Of a stretch of 64,000 nucleotides of DNA, positions 45,134-57,600 are shown in pieces (within the stretch, counting starts at the first letter, position 1; every line of letters starts with the position of its first letter). The notes under the pieces were generated by a model. That model was given only the letters and a program-made list of their open reading frames with translations, did not search any database and had not been told where the DNA came from. This DNA comes from Euborellia annulipes (taxonomy: Eukaryota > Arthropoda > Insecta > Dermaptera > Anisolabididae), in contig JAKCPI010002063.1 in the NCBI GenBank assembly GCA_023213315.1, forward strand, positions 62,001 to 126,000, written 5' to 3'. The translations under genes were made by a program, and so were the position numbers.

Positions 45134-45162
45134 GTTTCGGTCAGATATACGACCATCATCGG
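45134..45162 (-). ncRNA. Hammerhead-like core, P8 left arm
   Basis: CCGATGA, GGTC/GACC hairpin, GAAACGTCGGC. One change from the CTGANGA consensus. Confidence 0.5.
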
Positions 45163-45370
45163 GCTGAGCGTGTCAACAAAATTCCCCAAAATGTCGAATG
45201 GCACAATCGTACAACTTATTTGTTGATTTAATAAGGACCAATAGGCTATGCGAGTCAAGGTTAGATTGACTAACCTTGACTCGATAACCTATTGGTCCTT
45301 ATTAAATGGCAACAAATAAGTATACGATTGTGCCATTCGACATTTTGGGAATTTTGTTGACACCTCAGCC

Positions 45371-45396
45371 CTGAGATGGTCGTATCTGACCGAAAC
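45371..45396 (+). ncRNA. Hammerhead-like core, P8 right arm (one base short)
   Basis: CTGAGA lacks one core base relative to CTGANGA. The GGTC/GACC hairpin and GAAAC are kept. Confidence 0.4.
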
Positions 45397-45622
45397 GTCG
45401 GTGAAGTGATTATTAAACGAAATAAACCTAGCTGCAATCGCTCTTCTTTCTTCCTTACTACAATTATTTTTTAGATGCTCTTTAAAAGATTTATGTATTT
45501 TCTCATTTTGCCGTTGAAATCTTCTGAAGAACACTTTACTCTTGTACTTTAAAGTAAAGATAGGAGAAATTTGACATCTTGAATTCTAATATATCGGCGG
45601 AAATTAAATATATGTCGACACG

Positions 45623-45713
45623 AAAAATCTAGTGTGACAAGCACAGAACACAACTTTCGATCACTGAAAGTAAAAGAAAGTTGTGTGCTGCGCGACAGTC
45701 ACACCAGATTTTT
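45623..45713. mobile_element. Family C short MITE, copy 2
   Basis: AAAAATCTAGTGTGACAAGC and CAGTCACACCAGATTTTT are inverted ends, with AACTTTCG and GAAAGTTGTG inner inverted pair. Confidence 0.7.
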
Positions 45714-46059
45714 CAACTTATAGTCTACTAAAAATTATTTAATTTGTAGAATATAAAAATATATTTATTTTCTTTATTTGCTTCTGAGAAACAATGGATG
45801 ACGTCATTCTCCAAACCGGTCTCGATTGTTTAGAAACAGGTTATTGAAATAATTAACGAGATGTCATCAAAGTTTGTCAAGAGAAATAATCATATACGTA
45901 TAATCAAATTGCCATATCAAATAAAAAGTTTTTTTTTTTTTATATTCCATTAAAAATGAATTATTTATTTTTGAATTGAAAATTTAATTTTTTTTCTTTT
46001 AATACTTATATATTTTAATTATAATAAAAAAGAATTATTAATGAATAATATTGGCGGGA

Positions 46060-46290
46060 TCCCTTGATCCTTGCCAACAACATGAAAGGCTTTGACCAAT
46101 CAACCAATCAAAAGCCGACAAAATTGTTACGTCACTCCACAAGCGGTATTTCAGTCTGGTCGACATCTCCTTTATTAGTTGTTTTTGAGATAATATTGTG
46201 TTAACATTGTGTTAGTGATTGTGATTGTGTTTATATCAAGGCAACCCCTTCATTTCATCTCTCCTCTCTTCCCATTAAATAGTGAGTAAA
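46060..46290 (+). promoter_or_regulatory. Orphan promoter-like block with 5' exon
   Basis: Two CCAAT boxes (CCAATCAACCAATC), a CRE-like TTACGTCAC, then TTTCAGTCTGG, a match to the arthropod initiator TCAGTY, within about 80 bp. About 130 bp further is a strong splice donor (AAATAGTGAGTAAAAT, near 46281). That arrangement is typical of a promoter plus non-coding first exon. No plus-strand coding exon is visible to the window end, so the gene may lie beyond it or make a non-coding RNA. Confidence 0.45.
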
Positions 46291-47462
46291 ATTAAAATTA
46301 TTTATTTATCTGGACCATTTATTATAAAAATACAAGTATATTATACGTATAAATTGAATTTAGAATAAAGGTTAATTAGTTCATCCGAATGATCGCCAGG
46401 ATGGCGCCAGCGTACGGTTCTTTATTAAATTTACTCTTTGTCCTTGTCATGGGCTCTTGTGCGCTTTGAAATTCTCAGAATGTTTAAATTTATTATATTA
46501 TATTAAAATTTACATAAAAGAAGGAAATGGACTTGAATCTTTCTTAATAAATGGACCATGTTTAATTAAAATAATAATATTTGTACAAATTTAACAGAAG
46601 GTGGTTCGTAAAAACGTTTGCTGTTTTGTTTCTTCCGAAATCATAACTTATTGCTTTTATTTTTTTATTATTAGCCCCCTAAAAGCTCGTTTAAAATTTT
46701 ATTGCTCTTATCAAATTATTATTTTAAAATTTTTTTCCTCCTTTTGACATTTACAATTTATTAATAAACTGAGAGAAGACGAGAAGTTAATATCTGAAAT
46801 ACAATGCCGGCTGGTCAATTGTCAGTTTTATTCTATAATCTCAGTTTGCGACTTGTAGGCAGGGGGTGCTAAAAATATCTAGCCATAAAAAGGCAAATCC
46901 TTTTATGATATTAAGAATAAACACCACTTCCAATTAAAAGTCTTTCTGAAAATGTTAATATTTGATAGGCGGATTTAAGCTGCTGCTTTGTGAATTCAAA
47001 AAAATATTTTTATAAAGCTTTTGGCCGAACACATACAGGAACAGACCCAAAATTTCATCGCAGACACTTTGGTACGGTTTAATCAACATGGTTTAAATCC
47101 GTGGTTTCCAAACTTTATGTTACAGTGCCTGCCTTAAAAATATTTAATCATATGACGCCTTCCCCCATTTTGTAAAATAATACAAAAACAAAAATTTTTA
47201 ATGCTAAAAAATATAAATTTATATTAAAGCGAAGTCAAAAAAAAAAAAAAAATAATAAAAACATTGTGTGGTTTTATGAAACCACGATGCAAGTGAAACT
47301 TTTTTCGGATCGTAGGCGTTTAACTGAAAATTTTCAGAAAATTATTCAAATAAGGGTATTAAAATCGCGTTTTTAAAGTGAAACTTTTATTATATCCTCT
47401 CAAAATTTTTAATCTTAACTTATTAATTGGAAAATGGGAATGATAATGGGAAATCAAAAGAC

Positions 47463-47657
47463 CATGGGCTTAACTAGGAGGGCATGGCCCCCCCAGAAGG
47501 CTCGTAGCCCCCCCAGTAAGCTCCCTGCCCCAAGAAAAATTGAGAAAATATGGGGCTTTCCAGGCCCTTCGGAGGATAGCTGGTCCCATGCCTCCCCCCC
47601 AGCGAGGATGGCTGATCCCCTGCCCCCCCCCAGCCAAATTCTCTAATTACGCCCATG
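47463..47657. mobile_element. hAT-type MITE with exact 8-bp duplication
   Basis: CATGGGCTTAACTAG... and ...TAATTACGCCCATG are imperfect inverse ends. The exact 8-bp duplication CAAAAGAC lies at 47455-47462 and 47658-47665. The interior is C-rich and the open frames in it are not genes. Confidence 0.88.
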
Positions 47658-48670
47658 CAAAAGACGCATGTTAAAAACTGAGAAAAATATTTATTTAGTA
47701 TTTGAATCATTTTAAATTATTTTAAAAATTATATTTTATCAATTTAAAAATTGAATGATTAAATCTCACAATTATTTTTTTATAATTCGTCATATATATT
47801 AAATTTCAACTTTCCTATTTTTGTCGTCACGGCTTGTGACGTCATAACTTGTGGCGTCAGGCCTTTGACGTCACGGCTTGTAACGCGACATGCTGATAGA
47901 GAAACGAAAAAATTTGTGTCGATCAAAATAAAAGTTTTACTTTAAAAAAAAAATTCATAGTCATATGCAGCCAAAATTAAAAATAATATAAAAATATAAA
48001 ATTTCAACCTCCTAGCTCTTATCGTTCCTGAGATATTTTGTTCACAGACAGACAGACCACTTTGAGGGACCCACTTTTTTGAACTCAGTGGACCTCAAAA
48101 TCTCGACATCGAATTTTTGACAGGATCGCAATATTTTCTCTCTATATATTTCATATATAGGATAAGAAAAAGTAAAAAAGCATTTTTTAATTTAACCAAA
48201 GGTTAAGCAACTTCTTGTTTACCATTCTGTTATTAGCTCTTGGATAACTTGCTACTTTACCTGGAGTGATGAAACTGGTTCTTAGTCTTCGAGCTGTATT
48301 AAAATTAATTGTGAAATGTATTATTAATAAAAAAACCTGAAAATTTTAATTCTGAACATAATTAACTTGATAGACCAGATGTCTCAAATAAGTGAATTTT
48401 TCTAGAAAAGATCCAATAAATACATTTGGATATTTAGGAAATTTTCTTTAATTTTATTTAATTTGCAGCAGTTAACAATTAACCAATCAATAAAAATACA
48501 TAGTTTGAGTCCGCCACCGTACTCCATTCAAGTCCAGTCTGGTTATGTTGTGTGGTCACCTTTAAAATGGAAAAATTGTGTATAGATGTGTTTGTGTATG
48601 TGTGATTGTGAGTTGTCAATGTGTTTGCGTATGTGTGAGTGTTTGCAAAAAGGGAATTAAATAGAGGGTT

Positions 48671-51600
48671 CTACAAGATGCGCAATCTGTAGAGTGTTGC
48701 TCTCAGCTCCCTGTACTTAGAGGCAGTTAATGCCTGCCTGGCTGCCTCGTTGAAATCATTCTCCTTTACTAGCAGCCGAAATAGCTCCTGCGCCTCGTGT
48801 CTAAACAACAAAAGACAACGATAACAAATTAGAACAAAATTCTTCCATTAAGTTTGGTGTCGCTGTAACTAGCTTATTATTGAAAGCATACCTTGTTTCC
48901 TGGAAGCCCTCATGCAGGAAAGACACACCAGATGAGAGGATTCGATCACGGAGAGTTCTTGGTATTTTATGCAGAACGTTATAGGTACCAATCTGTTTCA
49001 CAATAAGGCACAAACAACGGGCTGTACTTGCCCGCACCAACTGGTTTCGATGGCTGAAATCGATAAAAAAATTTTATATATGTAATTCTTTTGAGCAAAT
49101 TATATATATTCCTTAACAACATGAATTTTAATTACTTCTAGAGTAATTTAGATAACGAAAGATGTCGAGAAATTCAACAGAACTTTTTGAATCGAATCTA
49201 TGCATTACTCAATTTCGTCAAAAATTGAGATAAGCAATGTTGTATCGTATATTGATAAAACATAACCAAAAAAATTGTTCAAATAAGTTCAAAAGGTGTA
49301 GACGAACCTGCTACCCTTCTGAAGCAAAGCGTGTGCAGCTCGAGAAGGCGAGATACTACGAGTCATCGTAGTTAATGCAAAATTTGCATCACTACGCAGA
49401 AATCTGTTGGTATCTGAGGTTCTATTAAGAAGAGAACTTGTAAGTAATTCCACTTCCTGGAAAAAATATTCAAGTTAGCAAGTCTATACTCTTCAAGGAC
49501 TTTTCTCATAGATAAAAATATTTCATTAAATTTTAAATTTTTCTTCAGATATAGTTAATTAGCTATAACTCGGATAAGCCACTTGACTATGTCCTTCAAG
49601 TTGTTGCACTTGTAGTTAGGCTAATCATATGATTAAATAGAGCCCTTATTAAGTTGTTAACTTCACAAAACTTTCCTCAGATAGCTAATTAGATGTGAAA
49701 AACTCTTTTTTTAAGTCGGAGGTTAAGGGTGTTCTTGTTTACTATATTGATGATTTGCTATCTATTCTCTAAGTTTGCTAGTTGACTATATCTGAAGAAA
49801 GCGGCCTTTAGTCTACTTAAAAAAAGAAACTTAACTGTTTCAGATAAACGCCTGTTAGCACGGAAGAATTCAACGCCCACCTGGGATGCCGCTCGAGCAA
49901 TTTGACTTCTTAAGTCATTCATTTTTTCAGAGATAATTAGTAAAATAGTATGGAAATGAGGTTCAAGAACTTCGACATGATGACGGAGAATACGAACAAG
50001 CAAACGCATACCAATAAGTACTTGTTCCCTAAAAACGTCGAAATCCCAGAGTAGTAATATTTTATGGGTATAACTAAGATATAAAATTTTTTTACCAATC
50101 TTCGTCATTCCTTAAATAATGAAGAACTTGAGTTACAGAACCCCGGAGTTCGTTATCTTTCAGTGGTGTCGTTTCAGGGAACATCTGAGCGTTTTTGTCG
50201 CTCTTTTGCCTTGTAAAATAAAGAAAAACGGTCGTTTGAAATAATGAATTAATATAAAAGTTGATTAATTTTAAAACATGTGATAATCATGCATCTCTTG
50301 TATGTTTTTTTATAATCATTTTCTCATGTATATAAAAAATAATAAAATGATCTTGGAGTTAAGCAATGTCAAGCGCGCCGAAACCTTGGTTGGGTGACCT
50401 TAAAGAATGAGCATGTGGAACGTCCCCCGGTAGTCATCGGCACAATAAATATTAAAAATAATAAATATGTTAAACCCCTATATGGCCTCATTAGCCGAGT
50501 AAAAAAATAAAATGAAATTATCTCTTATTAATTAAATAGTTAAGAGAAAGTTGTTCGTGTTTGCAAAAATACGAAATTTTTTTTATATTCGTATTTAATT
50601 ATTGATGTAGTGGCGGAATCAAAATTTGCTTCTAGGGGAAAGTGACGTATTTTGTTGTTTAACATTGGGTAAATAAAAAAAAAATGGGATTGATTTGTAT
50701 CTTTTAATTCAATTGAATAATAGATGTGTTGTATATCTAATTCAAACATTTTTTATTTAAATTTATAATACCATACGTAACAGTACGTGGATCGTCAAAT
50801 TTTCTATCAACATTCTTTTTCTAAAAGGGCTTGCCATAAACAACTTTGGATCGTTTTTTGCTCTTAGCGAAGAAACACACTGTTTGTTCTTCCTGGTAAC
50901 ATGAAAAAAAAAAAAAACATTTTACATTTACATTATCATCTTACCTATAAACAGAAATGGCTTCCTTCTTGACTGGAGTTTTATTAGCTTTTTTGAATGA
51001 TGCCATAGTCTTCCGTCTTATTCCTGTGTGATTAACAGGAAGTGGAGGTGGCTCATCTTTAATAGCACTTTTAGTTTCCAAGGGTAAACTTTGCTCTTCT
51101 GACCATTTCGCGATCCGGTGTAATTGTGCAGAGTGTCCTAAGAAATTATTAAACCAAAATTTATCGTAAAAAAAAAGAAGAAACAAATAAAGATTTACCT
51201 TGGATATGAGGAGAGATTGGCTTTAGAGATTCTTCTTGTGGAATTTGAGGAAGCAAATCTTCATTTTTTCTTTCTTCCGCGATTTTAGTTTCTGCTAATT
51301 CAAGGACAGATGGAGTTGCCAAAGTCCTTCGCCTGTTTGTTAATAATAACACGTTGTCGTCTTCCAATTTGATTGCTGGTATACTCGTTTGAGTTGTAGC
51401 GTGATATGTAGGGATTTCTGATTTGTTCAAGGATGTTAGTGAGCTGGTTTTTAAAGAGGAACTAGAGTTTTTACTGGGTGACAAAGATCTACCAAGGCTT
51501 AATTCAGTAGTCATCTCTATGATTTTAATGTCATCCTCTTCTTCGGTGGAATGAGGTTTTAAATCCTTGGAAATGAATGTGTCAGACACGTTTGGCCTTC

Positions 51601-54600
51601 TTTGGAGTTTTTTGACGCCAATTTCTTTGTCTTCCAAAGATGTTTCTTCGGATGTTTTCTCACTCTTTTCATCTTTTTGCGGTTCTTCTCGAGGGTGATC
51701 ACTCTAACAAATAAATTAACGATATTAAAATTTTTTAAGGATAGTCCAAGGGCGGTTTTATGCATAGAATCGAGATTTAGAAAATACGGGCATATTGAGC
51801 CCAGGTGGGAATTGAATCTGTATTTCCCATGGTTATTATCAAATATTTGAGTGATCTAAGGATGCAGTCGTCAACACTTCGATTTCGATTCTGTTTTGTT
51901 AGAGGTTTAAATTAAGACAAATATTTAAGAAATACTGGAAAATAAAAAGGTTCAATTAAAAGTTGTTTATCATCGATGAGGAAACTAAAACACTCAATTA
52001 TTTTTGACCTCGGCCAACATCTTAAAGTTATTTCATAGTCGATTATTAAATAAATTTTTGACCTCTATAAATACGAGCCACCATAATGTAGAGGTAAGAG
52101 AAAGTAAAATGTCCCGTTCCCTTTTTTGATTAAATCCTAAGATAAATATATATTTCTTCTCTAAATACTAAGATATTCTCAAAACAAGTGTGCATAATTT
52201 GGTTGAGTCATAGCCACCTAGTTGAACCATTACCCGACGGTTTTTCTAAACTTCCGCCTTAATAGAACAAGAAAAAATATTATAAAAGAATAAATAAATG
52301 ATAGTAAATGATGTTTAAATCACCTGGTTAGAATTAAGGAGCTGTCCCAAAGAGAGTGGAGAAGGATCCACTGTCGAGAGGCCAGAGACCAACTTCTCTT
52401 GGTTCTGCACGGGCGAGTCTTCATCTGAAAAAAGTAAAAAGTGGTTACCAGAAGGAAGTTGACTAATAAATTAAAAAAAATATATATAAATACAATAGTT
52501 AATCCCAGTATTTATTCATTACAAAAAAATTTTTGAAAATATTTTTATTTTATGTAGAGTGAGCGCCACAATTAAGTCCCCACCTGATAGCTAGAGCCTT
52601 AAGTATATGGCATAGTTTATGGAATATGGTGAAATAATTTTAAATTTGAAAAGGTAAAACAAAATCATCTGTATCAGATTTTATGTTTTACCTTTTCGGG
52701 CATTAAAATTATTTCACTCTTCACTATATACTACACCATATACTGAGCTACTTAATAACACGGCAGATCCTGACAGACACTTCCGGCTGGGGGGTATGGA
52801 AAGATTTTTAAAAATTATGCACTGTTTTTAGCTATCCTGAAAAATTATCCAACTTAGCTTTATTATTTATTAGATTTATAAGCATTTTAAATAAAAAAAA
52901 GTAATTAATAATTGAAATAGAACAAAGTTTAAATATCAAGAAAGATATTTAAAAAAAAATTTTAATATTTAATTTTGATTAAAAAATGATGCTAATTAAT
53001 TTAATTTAATGTTTAATATGATTGTGTAAAGACCAAATGTCTTTTAAAAAATAGAGAAATATAATAGAATTCCTAATCAATACCTATTCATTAATCATTC
53101 CGTTTAAATTCTGACGATAATAACTTTGACCTAAAAGGCGAAAGGGTATTAAATTTGTATCAAATTTATAGCTGTGGTAATCAGGGATGTCATTTCCAGG
53201 AGCGGATTAAAGGGGGGGGGGGGCGATCGCCCCCCCCCCCCGAGAAGAAATTCTAAAAGTTATAAAAACTAGTAATCTAAAGAAATAATGATTTCCGCTC
53301 TTTAATTTCAATTGAATTTGTTACCATTCAATTTAAATAAATAGGAAAGGGGTCTAAATGGCCATAGATGCCCACAAAGTCCTTAATAAAAAAAATTTAA
53401 AAAAACCGCCCCCCCCCCCCCGACAAAATTGCATTAATCCGCCACTGGTCATTTCTGGTTTTACTAAGAGATTTTGCCAGCTTTAGTCAATTTGAAAGCT
53501 TGTAGGGGCTGCGGTCGTCTACCCCCCCCCCCCCCCCTTAATAAAATATTATACTGTATTTTTATTATAAATAAAGGTGGATTCGGGGGAATATTTACCT
53601 TCTTGTTCTGAAGATGTTTCAGCTGATTTTCTTTTAGCTGGTAATACAGATGATGTAAATCTACAAATAAATATATAGTATAATATTAGTAAAAAAAGAA
53701 AGGGAATATTTAAAATCAAAATCTTTGTCTTGAAAAAAAAAGGAGTGGTAAACTCAAAGATGAGGAAAAATGTACTGTGAGGGTCAATATTAAGTCCCAC
53801 CCATTCGATTTCTACTTGTGATTATTACATTGTTCCAAAAAAAAAGAAAACGCATGGTTGGGACTTAATATTGTCCCTCACTGTACGTTGTTTGTTTGAA
53901 TATTTTATTCTATTAGTATTGTATATTTATTTAATATTATGTTGTGCCTGGAAAATATGGTTAATTTCATATTATAAACAAGTAAATAACCTATGTAACT
54001 TTCAGTTGTAGTGTGATGTCCTATTACATAATAATATTTAGTTACCAATAGTAGGCCTACTATCCCGCAATAATGTGTCTGCACAGTGAAGCTTTTGAAC
54101 TTCCATTGTTTTTTAAAAATAATTATTATTTACTAGGTAGGGCTTTGTTTGAAAAATAATGGAATTTTTTCACTCAAATAGACTGTAAATAAGCCAGAAT
54201 AATTATTATTATTAGCCGTATTTTGTATAAAAAATTCAATTGGTGTTTTGAATAGATTTTTGGGAGATCGTACATCAAAACTCAAAATGTAAATGTATAA
54301 TAAAAAAAAAAACAATATTTTCATATAATTTGTAGAGGGCCCCTGGCTAGGGGGAGTGGGGGGGACATCAAAAATGACCTGACATGGAGGTGACAACACC
54401 TGCTTATAATTATCTCAACTTAAGTTGAGATCCCAAAAGTCTTTTTTTTTTAAACCAAATGGTCGGTAAAAAAGTCTGGTTTAAAAAAAAAAAAATCATT
54501 AACAATTATAAGAATATGAGAGAGTAAATAAAATAGAGACATCTCTAAATGAAGAGGCAAGGCTAAGGTCGGCAACGCCAGTAGCGCATTCTGTGCGTTT

Positions 54601-57600
54601 ATTTTCGCAACTGTTCTTAGAACACTCATTGAACAATAGTTGGGCGACAGAAGGATAGCGGAAATAAATAAATAAAGGAATAAATAATTTTAATAAAATA
54701 TAGCAAAGAATACCAAATCTTTTGGATTAATTAATTTATTAATTTTTAAAAATAAAATTTCAATATTTGTAAGGAATACTTAAGAACGATTTAAAAATAT
54801 ACGTGCATTTTTGTAAAAAATTCGCTTTTTTTTAAATAGTCTCTAATAGTCAAAAAAGTCGCAAAAGTCGTTTTTCAAAATTTCAAAATACCTTTAATTT
54901 TATGAAATCGGTCGAGATATCTAATAATATCATGAGTCTGAAAAATAAAGACTTTTCTTCTAATAAGGAAACAATGGACAAACAAACCATAATCGACTTT
55001 AAATGTAAGATAAAGGTGAGATATGGAACTGTTGGGAAACAAAAGCAAACACAGTCTCAAAGTCTTTATAAAAAGACAAAAAAATACAACAATATGGAAG
55101 AAAAATATTCTTTAAGAAGTATTTAAGAAAAAAGTGAAATAATCATTGAGAAAGTTGTACAAATTGATTTTTTCACTGATAATATATCACCTGATTTGTG
55201 TTTGTACCGCCGAATTGGCAGGTGTGACAGGAACAACGGTCGCCGACGTGGAATGCCAGCAGCAGCAGAGTGCAAGTCGACGTGGCGGACGTCGAACCCC
55301 CACAAACGCCAATTTATCATGATTATTATTATTATTGGATTGGTGGGCGATAGGCGACCAGGAAAGGACCATACAGGTCACGAGCGAGAACTCCTCGCTA
55401 CTTCATGTTCAACTGAACATAAGAAAGGGCAACGGTGAATACCCGCCCCTGTGCGCTTGCGCTCAACACTTGTTGGATTGATTAGGCCGATATATATGGG
55501 CATATTTTAACGCGCAATTATTATTATTAGACTTTCGAAACACTATTGAAAAAAAAAGAAAGAGAGAAATCGATTTGTACATTTATACAAGGCTCATTTG
55601 AAAATTTTATAAATTTTTAGTTCAATGTTCTCTTCGTTAAAAAAAGGTTAACGGTTTAGACTCATTAACATTTTAGATATCTCAGAAATTAAATAAATTA
55701 TCTGACTATCGACGAATCAATTTTATTAAGATTAAAATAATTACAAAATAGAGATTGACCTTATTATCCGACACCTATATTATCTTCTATATATACAGAA
55801 TAATTGTCAATCCACTTTCCACGATCCGTACCAAAATATCTCAAAAACTATAAGAGCTAGAGTTATTTTGTAACCCATTTTTAAAAGGGGTGCACTAATT
55901 CCGAAAATCGCACCAGTACACCCACTATGTGCTGTAAACTTAAGAAGCATAACTAAATTTCAGAAACTCTAAGAGTGGATGTAGAGCATCTTTCAAAGTG
56001 GCGCAGGATAATAATTTCCCAGCCACACCACCACCATAACTATGAAATGTGTTTATTTTGTAGATCTTTCAAAAGGGTGCAGTAATATGGGAATCGCCTT
56101 GGGAGGAGGAGGGGTTAAAAAAATTACTGAATTTTTCGAAGATAATGATTTTTACTTTCTCTTACCTATGTATATATGTAATATATATATAGAGAGAAAG
56201 TATTGGATTCATGTCAAAAATAAGCTTTTAATCAAAATTAGCCAAAGGGTACTAGTACTTTACTGATGCACTTTTTCAGTTTTTTTCGATTTACTCAAAA
56301 TTCGCTCTAACGATTTTGATTAAAATTCAAAAATCAATTATTTTTTAGATGTTCTTTCAAATGTATATTCTCATTTTGCTCTCAAAATTGTTTGAAGCAC
56401 ACTTTACTCTTGTACTTCATAGGAAGAATAGGAGAAATGGTTGCCATGGTAACAAAATATAAATATTTTTCTGTTTATAAATTTTACATCTTGAATTCTA
56501 ATGTTCCGTAACTGTCGGGAACTAAATATATGTCGACACGAAAAATCTGGTGTGACAAGCACAGAACACAACTTTCGATTACCGAAGGTAAGAGAAAGTT
56601 GTGTGCTGTGCGCCTGTCACACAAGATTTTTTTTAGAAAAATTGTTTTATTGTTCAAACGTAACAACTTTATACTATTTGATATAGTATAGACAATTTCA
56701 TAAATTGTTTCATAATTTCAATTAACTACCAGTGTATATTTTATATGAAATAATTTTTTTACTAGAATTATTTCGCAGACCACTTTGAGTGAAGAAACTG
56801 GCCCTAACTAATATTTTATTTTTTAAAATAATGTTGAAATAAAAAAATTTTCAATTCATATTGATTTATGTTCGATATTTTTTTAGTAATAATAGTTAAC
56901 TATTGTGCAAACATGAATTGTGTTTGCAAGAGGGAAAGGGGCAGAGGCCCTTCTAAGTCACCTGTATCGATCACATGACTAGTGCTGGTTGGTCGAAAAA
57001 AAAAACAGCCCTAATCTCACGCAAATTATCAACTAATGAATTTTGTATTCATCTTGAGTTAAGAAGTGACTCATTGAATTTTATGAATTTTAGAAATTGA
57101 AAATATTCATATTCTATTCCCTAATTACCTTCTTTTTTTTATAGATTCTTTAATTAGTTAAATATTTATTAGATGATTTTAGGTCAAACATGCAATAAGA
57201 GCAAAGGCTCTTTAACACAAATATCAAGTCGGTTCATTATAAATCATTAAAGACCGGACAAAAAAGCATAAAAATATGAAAAAAGTGCTTAAAAAAGCAT
57301 AAAAATCTTGAATAAAAAGTTGTTCAATAAGCATAAAATTAAAAAAAGCATCTCATAAGCAACTTCTACTCATACCAATGGCGGATAAAGGGGGGGTCCA
57401 GGGAATCAAGAGCCAGAGTAGGGGGGTCCAGGGGGCAAAGCCCGCCGAAGGATTTACGCAGTTGGCGAAGGATTTGCTTTACATGAACGTTTTTGCTGAA
57501 TAATGTTTTGAATTATTTTTAAAAATTATATAAATATACGAAAAATAAGTTCAAATAAGCACGAAGGGAAAAAAACAAGCATGCAAACTCAAAAAAGGCA

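Larger units (their letters stand above)
45029..45473. mobile_element. Palindrome P8, 13-bp target duplication
   Basis: CAATTATTTTTTA occurs at 45029-45041 and 45461-45473. It splits a family D repeat, so the insertion is younger than D. A 29-bp unpaired extension (45042-45070, with GAATAGCTGAGTAG) precedes the palindrome (45071-45460, apex near 45270). Cores lie at 45134-45162 (minus) and 45371-45396 (plus). Confidence 0.88.
43845..48670. other. RIOK2-TOGARAM intergenic region
   Basis: The two flanking genes converge on this gap. It contains MITEs (44232, 45623, 47463), a hammerhead-like palindrome (45029), family D pieces, a promoter-like block (46060-46290) and a GT-rich stretch (about 48585-48645) just beyond the TOGARAM stop, probably in its 3' UTR. 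I see no coding exon. Confidence 0.55.

Noticed and set aside
47434..47710. Proline-rich ORFs
   Set aside because: Both strands are open only because of C-rich hAT MITE sequence.
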